Source: Shimia biformata (GTDB lineage Bacteria; Pseudomonadota; Alphaproteobacteria; Rhodobacterales; Rhodobacteraceae). Taken from it: 64,000 bases of DNA. The position numbers and the translations under genes are program-made. Shown one piece after another: positions 33,023-41,881 of the stretch; the stretch's first letter is position 1, and the number at the start of each line of letters is the position of its first letter. The stretch covers positions 129,868 through 193,867 of the forward strand of contig NZ_JAFEJK010000002.1 of NCBI RefSeq assembly GCF_016888515.1, in the 5' to 3' direction. The notes under the pieces are model-generated. The model did no database searches and had not been told where the DNA came from. It worked only from the letters and a program-made list of their open reading frames with translations.

Positions 33023-35932
33023 ATGTGCGCCGAGACACCCGACTATAAGAATACCGTAAACCTGCCGAAAACCGACTTTCCGATGCGCGCGGGGCTGCCC
33101 AAGCGCGAACCCGACTGGCTGGCGCGCTGGGAGAAGATCGGCGTTTACGACCGACTGCGCGAGAAACAGGGCCGCACGCCGTTCACGCTGCATGATGGAC
33201 CGCCTTATGCCAACGGCAACCTGCATATCGGCCACGCGCTGAACAAGACGATCAAGGACATGATCGTGCGCAGCCACCAGATGATGGGGTTTGATGCGCG
33301 TTACGTGCCGGGCTGGGACTGTCACGGGCTGCCGATCGAGTGGAAGATCGAAGAGCAGTACCGCGCCAAGGGGCAGGACAAGGATGCGGTCGACGTGGTC
33401 GAGTTCCGCCAGGAATGCCGTGCCTTTGCCGACAAGTGGGTGAATATCCAGCGCGAGGAATTCAAGCGGCTGGGGATCACCGGCAACTGGGAAAACCCCT
33501 ATCTGACCATGGACTATCACGCCGAGGCGGTGATCGCGGAAGAGTTCATGAAATTCCTGATGAACGGCACGCTTTACCAGGGGTCGAAGCCGGTGATGTG
33601 GTCTCCGGTCGAGAAGACCGCGCTGGCCGAGGCCGAGATCGAGTATCACGAGCATCAAAGCCACACGATCTGGGTGAAATTCCCGGTCGTGCGTGCGGTC
33701 GAGGCGACCGGGGCGCGGTCGAACCTTCTGGGGGTGAACGTGGTGATCTGGACCACGACGCCTTGGACCATCCCGTCGAACCGGGCGGTCGCGTTCAACC
33801 CGGCGCTGTCCTATGGCCTTTACAAGGTGACTGCCGCGCCCGAGGGCAACTGGGCGCAGAAAGGCGATCATTACATCTTGGCCGACAACCTGGCCGAAGA
33901 GGTGATGAAAACCGCCAAGGTCGAGGAATTCATCCGCAAGCGCGATGTCACGGCGGAACAGCTGGACCTGCTGATCTGCGCGCATCCGCTGCGCGGGGTC
34001 GAGGGTGGCGAAGGCGAGTGGGATTATGACGTGCCGATGCTGCCGGGTGACCATGTGACCGACGACGCCGGTACGGGGTTTGTCCATACTGCCCCCAGCC
34101 ACGGTGCCGATGACTTTATCCTTGGCGTCAAGCACGGGCTGGAGATGACCCATAACGTGGTCGAGGACGGGTCGTTCCGCAAAACCCTGCCGCTGTTCGG
34201 CGGCGAGGTCATCATCACCCCGAAGGGCAAGGAAGGCGGCGCGAACACAGCTGTCATCAATGCGCTGGCGGGTGTTGGCGCGCTGATCGCGCGGGGGCGA
34301 GTCAAGCACAGCTATCCGCATTCCTGGCGCTCGAAGGCGCCGGTCATCTTCCGCAACACGCCGCAGTGGTTTGCCGCCGTGGACCGTGACATCGAGGACG
34401 GCATGGGCGAGATGGGCGACACCATCCGCGAACGTGCGCTGAACTCGATCGACAAGCTGGTGAAATGGCATCCGCAGTCGGGCCGCAACCGTCTTTTCTC
34501 GATGATCGAGGCCCGGCCAGACTGGGTGCTGTCGCGCCAGCGTGCCTGGGGTGTGCCACTGACCTGCTTCACCCGCAAGGACGCGCTGCCCAGTGATCCG
34601 GGTTTCCTGTTGCAGGACCCGGCGGTCAATGCCCGCATCGTCGCCGCCTTCGAGGAAGAGGGCGCGGATTGCTGGTATGCGGAAGGTGCGAAAGAACGGT
34701 TCCTTGCGCCCGACTACAACCCCGATGAATGGGAGCAGGTGTTTGACGTTCTGGACGTCTGGTTCGACTCTGGTTCGACCCACGCGTTTGTGCTGCGCGA
34801 CCGCCCCGACGGGACCGTGGACGGGATTGCCGACGTTTACATGGAAGGCACCGACCAGCACCGTGGCTGGTTCCATTCCTCGCTGTTGCAGGCCTGCGGC
34901 ACTAAGGGACGCGCGCCTTATCGCAACGTGGTCACGCATGGGTTCACGCTGGACGAGAAGGGCAACAAGATGTCCAAATCGCTTGGCAATACCATCGTGC
35001 CAGAGAAAATCGTCCAGCAATATGGCGCCGATATCCTGCGGCTGTGGGTGGCGCAGACCGATTACACCGCCGACCAGCGGATCGGGCCGGAGATCCTGAA
35101 GGGGACCGCCGACAGCTATCGTCGCCTGCGCAATACGATGCGCTATTTGCTGGGGGCGCTGGCGGATTTCACCGAGGCCGACCGGGTCGAACCCGCCGAC
35201 ATGCCCGAGCTTGAGCGCTGGGTGCTGCATCGTCTTGCAGAGCTGGATCACAAGGTCCGCACCGGCTATGCGGCGTTTGACTTCCAGGGCGTGTTCAGCG
35301 CGGTGTTCAACTTTGCCACGGTGGACCTGTCGTCCTTCTATTTCGACATCCGCAAGGACGTGCTTTACTGCGATGGCGACACCGAGCGCCGCCGCGCGGC
35401 GCGGACCGTCATGGACATCCTGTTCCACCGCCTGACCACATGGCTGGCGCCGATCCTTGTCTTCACCATGGAAGAGGTCTGGCTGGAACGGTTCCCCGGT
35501 GACACGTCTTCGGTTCACTTGGTCGACATGCCGGACACGCCCGCCGACTGGCTGGACGAGCCGCTGGCGACGAAATGGGCCAAGGTGCGCGGTGTGCGCC
35601 GGGTGGTGACAGCCGCGCTTGAGGTGCAGCGGACCGACAAGGTGATCGGTGCCTCGCTTGAGGCGGCACCTGTTGTGCATGTGCGCGACGATGACGTTCT
35701 GGCGGCGCTGAAATCGGTGAACTTCGCCGATATCTGCATCACCTCGGACGTGATCCTGAGCGGCGATCCGATCCCGGCGGAAGCCTTCCGCATGCCAGAT
35801 GCCGAGGGTGTCGGCGTGGTGTTTGAAAAGGCCGAGGGCGAGAAATGCCAGCGCTGCTGGAAGATCCTGCCGGATGTGGGCAGCCATTCCCACCCAGGCG
35901 TCTGCGGTCGGTGCGACACGGCGCTGGGGTAA
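33023..35932 (+). CDS. ileS: Isoleucyl-tRNA synthetase
   Basis: 969 aa class I synthetase. The HIGH motif appears in NGNLHIGHALNKT, KMSKS in KGNKMSKSLGN, the catalytic WDCHGLPIEWK block follows the N-terminus, and the C-terminal zinc site is CQRCW...CGRC. Full length with the editing (CP1) domain between. It charges tRNA-Ile in the cytosol. Single gene with its own terminator 18 bp downstream. The 1009-codon frame opposite is a GC shadow. Confidence 0.98.
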   Translation: MCAETPDYKNTVNLPKTDFPMRAGLPKREPDWLARWEKIGVYDRLREKQGRTPFTLHDGPPYANGNLHIGHALNKTIKDMIVRSHQMMGFDARYVPGWDCHGLPIEWKIEEQYRAKGQDKDAVDVVEFRQECRAFADKWVNIQREEFKRLGITGNWENPYLTMDYHAEAVIAEEFMKFLMNGTLYQGSKPVMWSPVEKTALAEAEIEYHEHQSHTIWVKFPVVRAVEATGARSNLLGVNVVIWTTTPWTIPSNRAVAFNPALSYGLYKVTAAPEGNWAQKGDHYILADNLAEEVMKTAKVEEFIRKRDVTAEQLDLLICAHPLRGVEGGEGEWDYDVPMLPGDHVTDDAGTGFVHTAPSHGADDFILGVKHGLEMTHNVVEDGSFRKTLPLFGGEVIITPKGKEGGANTAVINALAGVGALIARGRVKHSYPHSWRSKAPVIFRNTPQWFAAVDRDIEDGMGEMGDTIRERALNSIDKLVKWHPQSGRNRLFSMIEARPDWVLSRQRAWGVPLTCFTRKDALPSDPGFLLQDPAVNARIVAAFEEEGADCWYAEGAKERFLAPDYNPDEWEQVFDVLDVWFDSGSTHAFVLRDRPDGTVDGIADVYMEGTDQHRGWFHSSLLQACGTKGRAPYRNVVTHGFTLDEKGNKMSKSLGNTIVPEKIVQQYGADILRLWVAQTDYTADQRIGPEILKGTADSYRRLRNTMRYLLGALADFTEADRVEPADMPELERWVLHRLAELDHKVRTGYAAFDFQGVFSAVFNFATVDLSSFYFDIRKDVLYCDGDTERRRAARTVMDILFHRLTTWLAPILVFTMEEVWLERFPGDTSSVHLVDMPDTPADWLDEPLATKWAKVRGVRRVVTAALEVQRTDKVIGASLEAAPVVHVRDDDVLAALKSVNFADICITSDVILSGDPIPAEAFRMPDAEGVGVVFEKAEGEKCQRCWKILPDVGSHSHPGVCGRCDTALG

Positions 35933-35950
35933 GACATTGAAAAACAAGAA

Positions 35951-35983
35951 AACGCGCGGTTTTCGGGCCGCGCGTTTTTTTTT
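35951..35983 (+). terminator. Rho-independent terminator of ileS
   Basis: 9-bp stem AACGCGCGG/CCGCGCGTT with an 8-nt loop and an uninterrupted T-run. The upstream A-rich run also allows function on the other strand. Confidence 0.9.
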
Positions 35984-35996
35984 GGCGGCCGCCGGG

Positions 35997-36374
35997 TTAC
36001 ACCATCATGTCATCGAAGATGAAGTCGCCGGCATCCAGTTGATGCGCTGAAACGCCCATCAGGTCATCGCCCGCGCCGGTCTTGAACTTCTCGCCAGTGT
36101 CGTCGCCGATCAGGATGTCGGTCAGGGTGCCAGATGCATCGCCTCCGCTCAACAGGGTCAGAGTGTCCGCTGGGAAACCAATGCTTTCGGTTTCACCTAT
36201 CGGGGCGTCGTTGCCCGTCACGGATGCAGTGATCGTGGCAAACCCGGAAAAGGCGTCATCGACGGTGGCAAAGACCGTCAGGTCGGGAAGCGTGTCCAGC
36301 GCCACGACCAGCCCGAGGTGGCTTGCGGATGGCGGGATTGCAAGCGACAGTCGGCGAATGGTTGAGCAACTCAC
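35997..36374 (-). CDS. Short acidic RTX-like protein, possible remnant
   Basis: Up to 125 aa. The C-terminal half has one hemolysin-type calcium-binding-like stretch (LIGDDTGEKFKTGAGDDLMG), and its end (FIFDDMMV) resembles other short RTX tails. There is no canonical nonapeptide array and no convincing start: the ATG at 36374 lies inside the ogt start region on the other strand. Most likely the eroded C-terminus of a secreted RTX protein, or a small real gene with a later start. This ORF and the ileS terminator fill the 425 bp between ileS and ogt. Confidence 0.4.
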   Translation of the reverse strand: MSCSTIRRLSLAIPPSASHLGLVVALDTLPDLTVFATVDDAFSGFATITASVTGNDAPIGETESIGFPADTLTLLSGGDASGTLTDILIGDDTGEKFKTGAGDDLMGVSAHQLDAGDFIFDDMMV

Positions 36375-36816
36375 AGTTTCCAGCCCGGTCGGGGATCTGA
36401 TCCTGCGCGCCGAGGCGGACAGGATCGTCGCGCTGGACTGGGGGGGCGCGGGAAACAGCGATGCGTCTGTGCTGCAAGAGGCTGCCCGGCAGCTTGATGC
36501 CTATTTCGCCGGGACACTGACGCAGTTCGACCTGCCGCTGCAGGTGGCAGGGTCGGATTTTCAACAGGCAGTCTGTGCCGCAATTGCCGCCATCCCCTTT
36601 GGCGAGACCCGCACCTATGGCGAGATCGCGGCAGAGCTTGGGGCGATGCCGCAGGCGGTGGGGCGGGCCTGTGGGGGCAATCCGATCCCGATCATTATCC
36701 CGTGCCATCGGGTCATGGGCGCAAATGGTGCGCTGACCGGGTTTTCCGGCGCGGGCGGAGTCGAGACCAAGGTCGCCCTGTTGCGCCACGAGGGGGCGGG
36801 CGGGTTCCTGATATGA
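36358..36816 (+). CDS. ogt: Methylated-DNA-protein cysteine S-methyltransferase
   Basis: 152 aa suicide repair enzyme that transfers O6-alkyl groups from guanine to its own cysteine. The active-site motif PCHRV is present (IIIPCHRVMGANG), as are the FQQAVCAAIAAIPFGETRTYGEIA-type helix-turn-helix features. Start ATG 36358. It overlaps the following transporter gene by ATGA. Confidence 0.92.
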   Translation: MVEQLTVSSPVGDLILRAEADRIVALDWGGAGNSDASVLQEAARQLDAYFAGTLTQFDLPLQVAGSDFQQAVCAAIAAIPFGETRTYGEIAAELGAMPQAVGRACGGNPIPIIIPCHRVMGANGALTGFSGAGGVETKVALLRHEGAGGFLI

Positions 36817-37658
36817 GCCTTGGTGTCTTTCTTGCCGTCCTGTTTGCGGCCTTCCTGCACGCGGCATGGAACGCACTGGTCAAGCTGGACGCGGGCAAGC
36901 TTCAGGCGATGTTGATCATGACGCTGGTTCAGGGGGCGCTTGGGTTGACGATCGCGCTTTTGCGCCCGTTTCCATCGGCCGGGGTCTGGCCGTGGCTGAT
37001 CGCGTCAGGGGCGGTCCATTCGCTTTATAAATTCCTGCTGGCCTATGCCTATACCAAGGGCGACCTGAGCCGGGTCTATCCCATCGCGCGAGGTGCGGCG
37101 CCGATGCTGGTGGCGCTGGGCGGCGTGGTGCTGTTGCCGGATGCGATTTCGACGCTGGACTACCTTGGCATCGGTCTTCTTGGACTGGGTGTGGTGATGA
37201 TGTCGCGCGGCGTGTTCACCGGAGGCGAAGAGCGGCGGCTGCTGCCCTTTGCCATCGGCTCGGCCGTGGCGACGGCGTGCTATTCGGTGATCGACGGGCT
37301 GGGGGCGCGGGTAGACGGCGACGCGGTGACCTTTGTCGCGTGGATGTTCGCGCTGGATGGCATGATCTATGGCTCGGTCGCGTTGACGACCACCGGGACA
37401 CATATGTTGCGGGCAACGGCGCGGACATGGGCGCTTGGCGGGGCGGCCTCGGTCGCATCCTACGGAGCCTATGCAATCGCGGTCTGGGCGATGACGCAGG
37501 CGCCGATCCAGCTTGTCACGGCTTTGCGCGAAACCTCGATCCTGTTTGCGGTGCTGATAGGGTGGCTGGTCTTCAAGGACCGCATGGATGGCACCAAGGC
37601 ATTTGCCGCGGCGCTGATCCTGGCGGGGGTCGCGATCAGCCGGCTTTCGCCGGGATGA
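36813..37658 (+). CDS. EamA/DMT family membrane transporter
   Basis: 281 aa, about ten hydrophobic segments in two EamA repeats. The N-terminus SLGVFLAVLFAAFLHAAWNALVK and the second-repeat end ETSILFAVLIGWLVFKD are typical. A small-molecule exporter or permease of the inner membrane, substrate unknown. The start overlaps the ogt stop; its end overlaps the convergent pcs gene by 23 bp. Confidence 0.87.
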   Translation: MSLGVFLAVLFAAFLHAAWNALVKLDAGKLQAMLIMTLVQGALGLTIALLRPFPSAGVWPWLIASGAVHSLYKFLLAYAYTKGDLSRVYPIARGAAPMLVALGGVVLLPDAISTLDYLGIGLLGLGVVMMSRGVFTGGEERRLLPFAIGSAVATACYSVIDGLGARVDGDAVTFVAWMFALDGMIYGSVALTTTGTHMLRATARTWALGGAASVASYGAYAIAVWAMTQAPIQLVTALRETSILFAVLIGWLVFKDRMDGTKAFAAALILAGVAISRLSPG

Positions 37659-38331
37659 CCTGCTGCGCGATCCCGGCAAGCATCAGGTAGATGCTGGTGG
37701 CGACCAGCCCCCACAACGCCCAGCTTTCCGGGTGGAATTCAACCCAGGCAGCCCAGCCCGCGAACGCGGTCCAGGCCAGCGCCATCGGCAGCGACAGCGC
37801 GCGCCAGCGTTCGGTGCGGACCGGGTGGATGAATTTCAACGGCAGGAACATGGCCACGGCCAGCGCCGCAACAATGGTCAGGCTGACCCAGAAATTCGGC
37901 TCGACCGCGAAGATGACGATCACCACCATGTTCCAGCATCCGGGAAAGCCAGAGAACGAGTTGTCCTTGGTTTTCATACGGGTGTCGGCAAAATACATCG
38001 CACTTGCAAAGGTGATGACGATGATCGCGAACCAGCCGGTCCAGCCATCCATCAGCCCCGATTTGAACAGGGCGAAGGCGGGAATGAACACGTAGGTCAG
38101 GTAATCGACAATCAGATCCATCAGCACGCCGTCGAACTCGGGCGCGTTTTTCTTGACGTCATATTTCCGCGCCAGCGGTCCGTCGATCCCGTCCACGGCA
38201 AAGGCGACGACAAGCCAGAGGAACATCAGGCTCCAGTTCTGGTCGACGGCAGCCAGCATCGCAAGCATGGCAAAAACCGCGCCAGTGGCGGTGAGCAGGT
38301 GGACGGCAAGGGCGGCGTGGCGTGAGGTCAT
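37636..38331 (-). CDS. pcs: Phosphatidylcholine synthase
   Basis: 231 aa integral membrane CDP-alcohol phosphotransferase. The catalytic motif is visible as DGPLAR followed, after an insert typical of Pcs, by GVLMDLIVD, with YLTYVFIPAFAL next. Pcs condenses CDP-diacylglycerol with choline to make phosphatidylcholine, a membrane lipid common in alphaproteobacteria that contact eukaryotes or choline. About six to eight membrane segments. Confidence 0.92.
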   Translation of the reverse strand: MTSRHAALAVHLLTATGAVFAMLAMLAAVDQNWSLMFLWLVVAFAVDGIDGPLARKYDVKKNAPEFDGVLMDLIVDYLTYVFIPAFALFKSGLMDGWTGWFAIIVITFASAMYFADTRMKTKDNSFSGFPGCWNMVVIVIFAVEPNFWVSLTIVAALAVAMFLPLKFIHPVRTERWRALSLPMALAWTAFAGWAAWVEFHPESWALWGLVATSIYLMLAGIAQQVIPAKAG

Positions 38332-38356
38332 CCGCCTGTCATGCCGGAAAACACAA

Positions 38357-38381
38357 GGCCACGCAACAGTTTGGCGTGGCC
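38357..38381 (-). terminator. Hairpin downstream of the AAA ATPase gene
   Basis: 8-bp stem GGCCACGC/GCGTGGCC with a 9-nt loop, between pcs and the ATPase gene. On the reverse strand it is followed by TTGTGTTTT, consistent with terminating the ATPase/Tad transcript. Confidence 0.6.
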
Positions 38382-38418
38382 CTGGTCCGGATTGTATCGG
38401 GTGCGGCGCTGGCCGCGG

Positions 38419-39726
38419 TCACTTCACAATGACCTCGTCCTTGACGAACATGTTGGCCCAGGCGCGGTCGATCAGCTCTGGTGACATCTGGTAGGGGATG
38501 CCTTCGAATTCGCAAATGGCGATCATCTGGTCGATCAGGAAGACCGGCTGATAGTTGGCATAGACGTTGTTGATCTCGGGGTATTTCACCTTCAACAGGT
38601 GGATCAGCGCGTCCTCGTCCAGCGGCATGCCCTTCTTGCGGGCGACCAGAGCGAAAATCTTGAGGAAGTTTTCCTGGCTCGGCCCGTCGATCTTGATCTT
38701 GTAGAAGATCCGGCGCAGGGCGGCCTGGTCGAAGATCTCGTTCGGGTGGAAGTTGGTCGAGAAGATCACCAGCGTGTCAAATGGCACCTCGAATTTCTCG
38801 CCCGATTGCAGGGCAAGGATGTCCTTGTTTTCCTCCAGCGGCACGATCCAGCGGTTGACCAGCGCCTGCGGCGGTTCTTCCTGGCGACCAAGGTCGTCGA
38901 CAATGAAAATGCCGCCGGTGGATTTCAACTGGAGCGGCGCCTGATAGGTGCGCGCAGTGGGGTTATAGACAAGATCCAGCATCGACAGCGACAGTTCACC
39001 CCCGGTGATCACGGTGGGGCGGTCACAGCGGACATAGCGGCTGTCGTATTTGGCGACGCGGCGCAGACCGGCGCCTTCTTCGGAGTCATTCTCGGCCGCG
39101 GAATGCACGATCGGATCATAAACGGTGATGACCTGACCGGCATATTCAATCGCGCGGGGGACATAAATCTTGTCGCCCATCGCGTCACGGATGCCGTTCG
39201 AGATCGAGGATTTACCGTTGCCCGGCGGGCCGTACATCAGGATCGAGCGGCCCGAGGACACGGCCGGGCCGAGGTGGTCCAGCAGGCTGTCGGGCAGGAT
39301 CAAGTGGCCCATCGCCTCAGTCAGTTGGGTGCGGGTGACCTGAATGTTGCGGATCGACTGGCGCTTGATCTGTTCGCGATAGACATCGAGGGGAACCGGC
39401 ATGGCGCCGAAATATTCCGACTGGCTAAGCGCATCCAGCGCCCGCGCCTTGCCCGCGTCGGTCAGCTGATACCCCATCTCGTTGCCATTGTTGGCGTTCA
39501 GCGTGCCGGTCGCCTCAAGAAGGCGCTGGCCGCGCGCCATGTCGATCAGTTCCTGGGTCACGGCGGTCGGCAGACAGATCGCCTTGGAGACGTCGCTGAC
39601 CATGTCCACGTTCTTGCGGAACATGGTTTTCAACAGGATGTCGCGCATCATCACCGTTGGAAGCTGCATTTCTTCCATCCGGCGTGGCGGTGGCGGGGCC
39701 ATCACATTGGCGGCGTGCATGTTCAT
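38419..39726 (-). CDS. AAA family ATPase next to the Tad locus
   Basis: 435 aa. A proline-rich start (MAPPPPRRMEE) precedes an about 150-residue N-terminal region, then an AAA core with Walker A GPPGNGKSS, Walker B GIFIVDDLGRQ and an Arg-finger-like RRIFYKIK. Start ATG 39726, weak ribosome site. It sits 124 bp downstream of the prepilin peptidase, same strand. Its specific role is unknown; it is not one of the standard Tad ATPases (CpaF, TadZ), which are encoded separately here. Confidence 0.75.
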   Translation of the reverse strand: MNMHAANVMAPPPPRRMEEMQLPTVMMRDILLKTMFRKNVDMVSDVSKAICLPTAVTQELIDMARGQRLLEATGTLNANNGNEMGYQLTDAGKARALDALSQSEYFGAMPVPLDVYREQIKRQSIRNIQVTRTQLTEAMGHLILPDSLLDHLGPAVSSGRSILMYGPPGNGKSSISNGIRDAMGDKIYVPRAIEYAGQVITVYDPIVHSAAENDSEEGAGLRRVAKYDSRYVRCDRPTVITGGELSLSMLDLVYNPTARTYQAPLQLKSTGGIFIVDDLGRQEEPPQALVNRWIVPLEENKDILALQSGEKFEVPFDTLVIFSTNFHPNEIFDQAALRRIFYKIKIDGPSQENFLKIFALVARKKGMPLDEDALIHLLKVKYPEINNVYANYQPVFLIDQMIAICEFEGIPYQMSPELIDRAWANMFVKDEVIVK

Positions 39727-39850
39727 CGGTCTTGTCCCACGTAAAACCCGGTTTGGGTTCAGACTAGGGGGGCAACCCGGCAAATTTGTGGCGCGAAAGG
39801 TGCGATCCCGCGACTTCACGCCATAGAATAAGGGGACAGGCAGGGTCGGG

Positions 39851-40345
39851 TCAGACCCCGTAAACCGCGCCCAGGCCTAGATAAATCGCCAGTGTCCCGC
39901 CAAGCGCAAGCCCCATCGGGAAGTCCCAGCCCTGATCCCAGCTTTCCCAGTGCGGAACCATACGGCGCACCGGCGAATACTTGGCGGCGCGGTGGGTGAC
40001 CCAGGCGGCCAGAAGCGTGGTGGCGAAGATCACGGACAAAAGCCGGATGTCACCAAAGGCAACGAACGGGGCGGCGGCGGCGGCGAACTTGGCGTCGCCC
40101 GCGCCGATCAGCCCACCGGCATTCAGCACCATGCCGATCAGAAGCACGACGACGAGGTGCAGCAAACGCCAGCCAAAGACCTCAAGGGGCAGGACAAAGG
40201 GCCCGACCACCAAAAAGACCAGCGCCAGCACGATCACCGACATGTTGGTGATCTTCATCGCGCGCATGTCCGACCATGCGACATAGAAACAGATCGGCAG
40301 CACGAAGGGCAGAAAGGCCGCTGCCGAAAACGCGGTGATTTGCAT
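39851..40345 (-). CDS. cpaA: Prepilin peptidase, CpaA/TadV (A24 family)
   Basis: 164 aa, short A24 peptidase with about five membrane segments. The two catalytic aspartates are visible in AWSDMRAMKITN and GAGDAKFAAA. It cleaves the leader of Flp prepilins at the inner membrane. Three bp downstream of the TPR lipoprotein gene, at the end of the Tad operon. Confidence 0.9.
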   Translation of the reverse strand: MQITAFSAAAFLPFVLPICFYVAWSDMRAMKITNMSVIVLALVFLVVGPFVLPLEVFGWRLLHLVVVLLIGMVLNAGGLIGAGDAKFAAAAAPFVAFGDIRLLSVIFATTLLAAWVTHRAAKYSPVRRMVPHWESWDQGWDFPMGLALGGTLAIYLGLGAVYGV

Positions 40346-40348
40346 AGA

Positions 40349-41200
40349 TCAGCCGGTGCCTTCGAGTGCGCGCATCGCGCGGACGGCGGATTCGAAATGC
40401 TGCGGATGGGTGTCGATCGCCTCTTGCAGCAGTTGCTTGCCGGTTTCGGTGTCACCCTGCTTGATCGCGCTCAGCGCCATCGTGTGCAGAAGCTGTGCCC
40501 GCTCGGTCTGGTCCATCGGGATCACCGGCAGCGTATACTTGCGCTGCGCGCCGCGCGCCAGAACCAGGTTGTTCTTGGCGGTGAACAGGGTGTTGTCCTG
40601 ACGTACGGCTTCGCCGAATAGCCGCTCGGCATCTGCGAAATCACCGCGTGACAGCTTGGAATAGCCCCAGTTGTTCATGACCCCGGCCGGGCGGGTGGTC
40701 AGCCCGACGGCGGTTTCATAGTAATGATCGGCCTTGCTCCATTCCTTGTTGCTGTCGGCAATCATGGCCTCAAGCCGGTAGCGCTTGAAGGTTTCATGCG
40801 TCGGGGGAATTGCGTCCAGCGTCTTTTCGGCATCTTCCCAGCGGCCGGCCCGGATCTGGGCATCGGCAAGGTCGACGCGGTCGTCATTGGTTGACTTGGC
40901 GTTCTTCAGCACGTTTTGCCAAGCCGGGACCGCTTCGGTAAAGCGCTTGGCGCGCACCAACGAGATCGCAAGACCCCGCTGAAGATCAATTCTGCCGGGT
41001 TTCTCGGCCAATGTCCTTTTGAAATATTCAACCGCTTCATTGGCGTCGGCCACCGAAAGCATAACATCGCTCAGGTCGGCATCGTCCACGGCGTTCACGG
41101 ATTGCAGGGCCCGGTCGACCGATTGTTCGGAGGACTCGCCGCAGGCCGAAAGCGCAACAGCGCCTGACAGACACAGGGTTACAAGAAGAGGATGGCGCAT
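40349..41200 (-). CDS. tadD: TadD-type TPR lipoprotein (first)
   Basis: 283 aa. Signal peptide with a lipobox at LSAC (Cys20), then tetratricopeptide repeats (DANEAVEYFKRTLAEKPGR, NNWGYSKLSRGDFADAERLF). TadD proteins are outer-membrane lipoproteins needed to assemble the Tad secretin. Two TPR lipoproteins stand in tandem here. Confidence 0.85.
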   Translation of the reverse strand: MRHPLLVTLCLSGAVALSACGESSEQSVDRALQSVNAVDDADLSDVMLSVADANEAVEYFKRTLAEKPGRIDLQRGLAISLVRAKRFTEAVPAWQNVLKNAKSTNDDRVDLADAQIRAGRWEDAEKTLDAIPPTHETFKRYRLEAMIADSNKEWSKADHYYETAVGLTTRPAGVMNNWGYSKLSRGDFADAERLFGEAVRQDNTLFTAKNNLVLARGAQRKYTLPVIPMDQTERAQLLHTMALSAIKQGDTETGKQLLQEAIDTHPQHFESAVRAMRALEGTG

Positions 41201-41230
41201 CGTATTGCGTCCTTTACTGCTCTCGCCTGA

Positions 41231-41869
41231 TTACGGCGCCTTGCGGATCAGATAATCGCTGCCACCGCGCCGCACCAATTTGTACTCTTGCTCATCTTCC
41301 TCATCATACGGGGCTTTTTCCATTTTTGCGAGTGCCAACCTCAAATTGTCGCGGATTGAGTCACTTTCGCCATTGTCCAACGCAAACGCGCGCTCAAAGC
41401 ATTGTACCGCTTCGGGAATTTCGCCCTTTTCCACCAATATTACTCCAAGATTGTTCCACGCCTGGGGGCTTCTTTCGTCATGGTCCAGCGCGTCCCTGAG
41501 GTTGTCCTCGGCCTGGCCCAACCGCCCAAGAGACAGGTTCGCCGTGCCGATGGCGCTGAGAACCTCGGCGTCGATTCCGTTGTTGGCCGCCGCGCGGTAG
41601 AACGCCTCGAGCGCCAGTTCATACTGGCCCGAGGCCATCAGGCGGTGGCCGACCACCATGCCGTCAACGGATTGTCCGCTGCTGTCGACATCCGGCGCAT
41701 AGGGGCTGTCTTTTGACGCCGAAAGGCCGCCCGAGTTGCAGGCGGCCAGAAGGCTTATCAATAATAAGGTTCCCAAGGTGTTTCGGGATGGGGCCCGTTC
41801 CGCGCGTTTCGTGTCACCGTCGTTTCGTGACAATGTGTCGAAACGCCTGAGAACGCGGATTGGGATCAT
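41231..41869 (-). CDS. TadD-type TPR lipoprotein (second)
   Basis: 212 aa as drawn. Lipobox LLAAC followed by TPR units (ASGQYELALEAFYRAAANNG, DHDERSPQAWNNLGVILVEKG). The n-region before the hydrophobic stretch is long and charged for a signal peptide, so a later start such as the in-frame TTG codons about 35 or 90 bp downstream is possible. Lies between tadC and the other TPR gene. Confidence 0.82.
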   Translation of the reverse strand: MIPIRVLRRFDTLSRNDGDTKRAERAPSRNTLGTLLLISLLAACNSGGLSASKDSPYAPDVDSSGQSVDGMVVGHRLMASGQYELALEAFYRAAANNGIDAEVLSAIGTANLSLGRLGQAEDNLRDALDHDERSPQAWNNLGVILVEKGEIPEAVQCFERAFALDNGESDSIRDNLRLALAKMEKAPYDEEDEQEYKLVRRGGSDYLIRKAP

Positions 41870-41881
41870 ATATTCAAGAAC

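Noticed and set aside
32918-35947. A 1009-codon frame on the reverse strand opposite ileS
   Set aside because: It mirrors ileS exactly, has high Arg/His/Asp content and no family motif. It is a GC-driven shadow of a certain gene.
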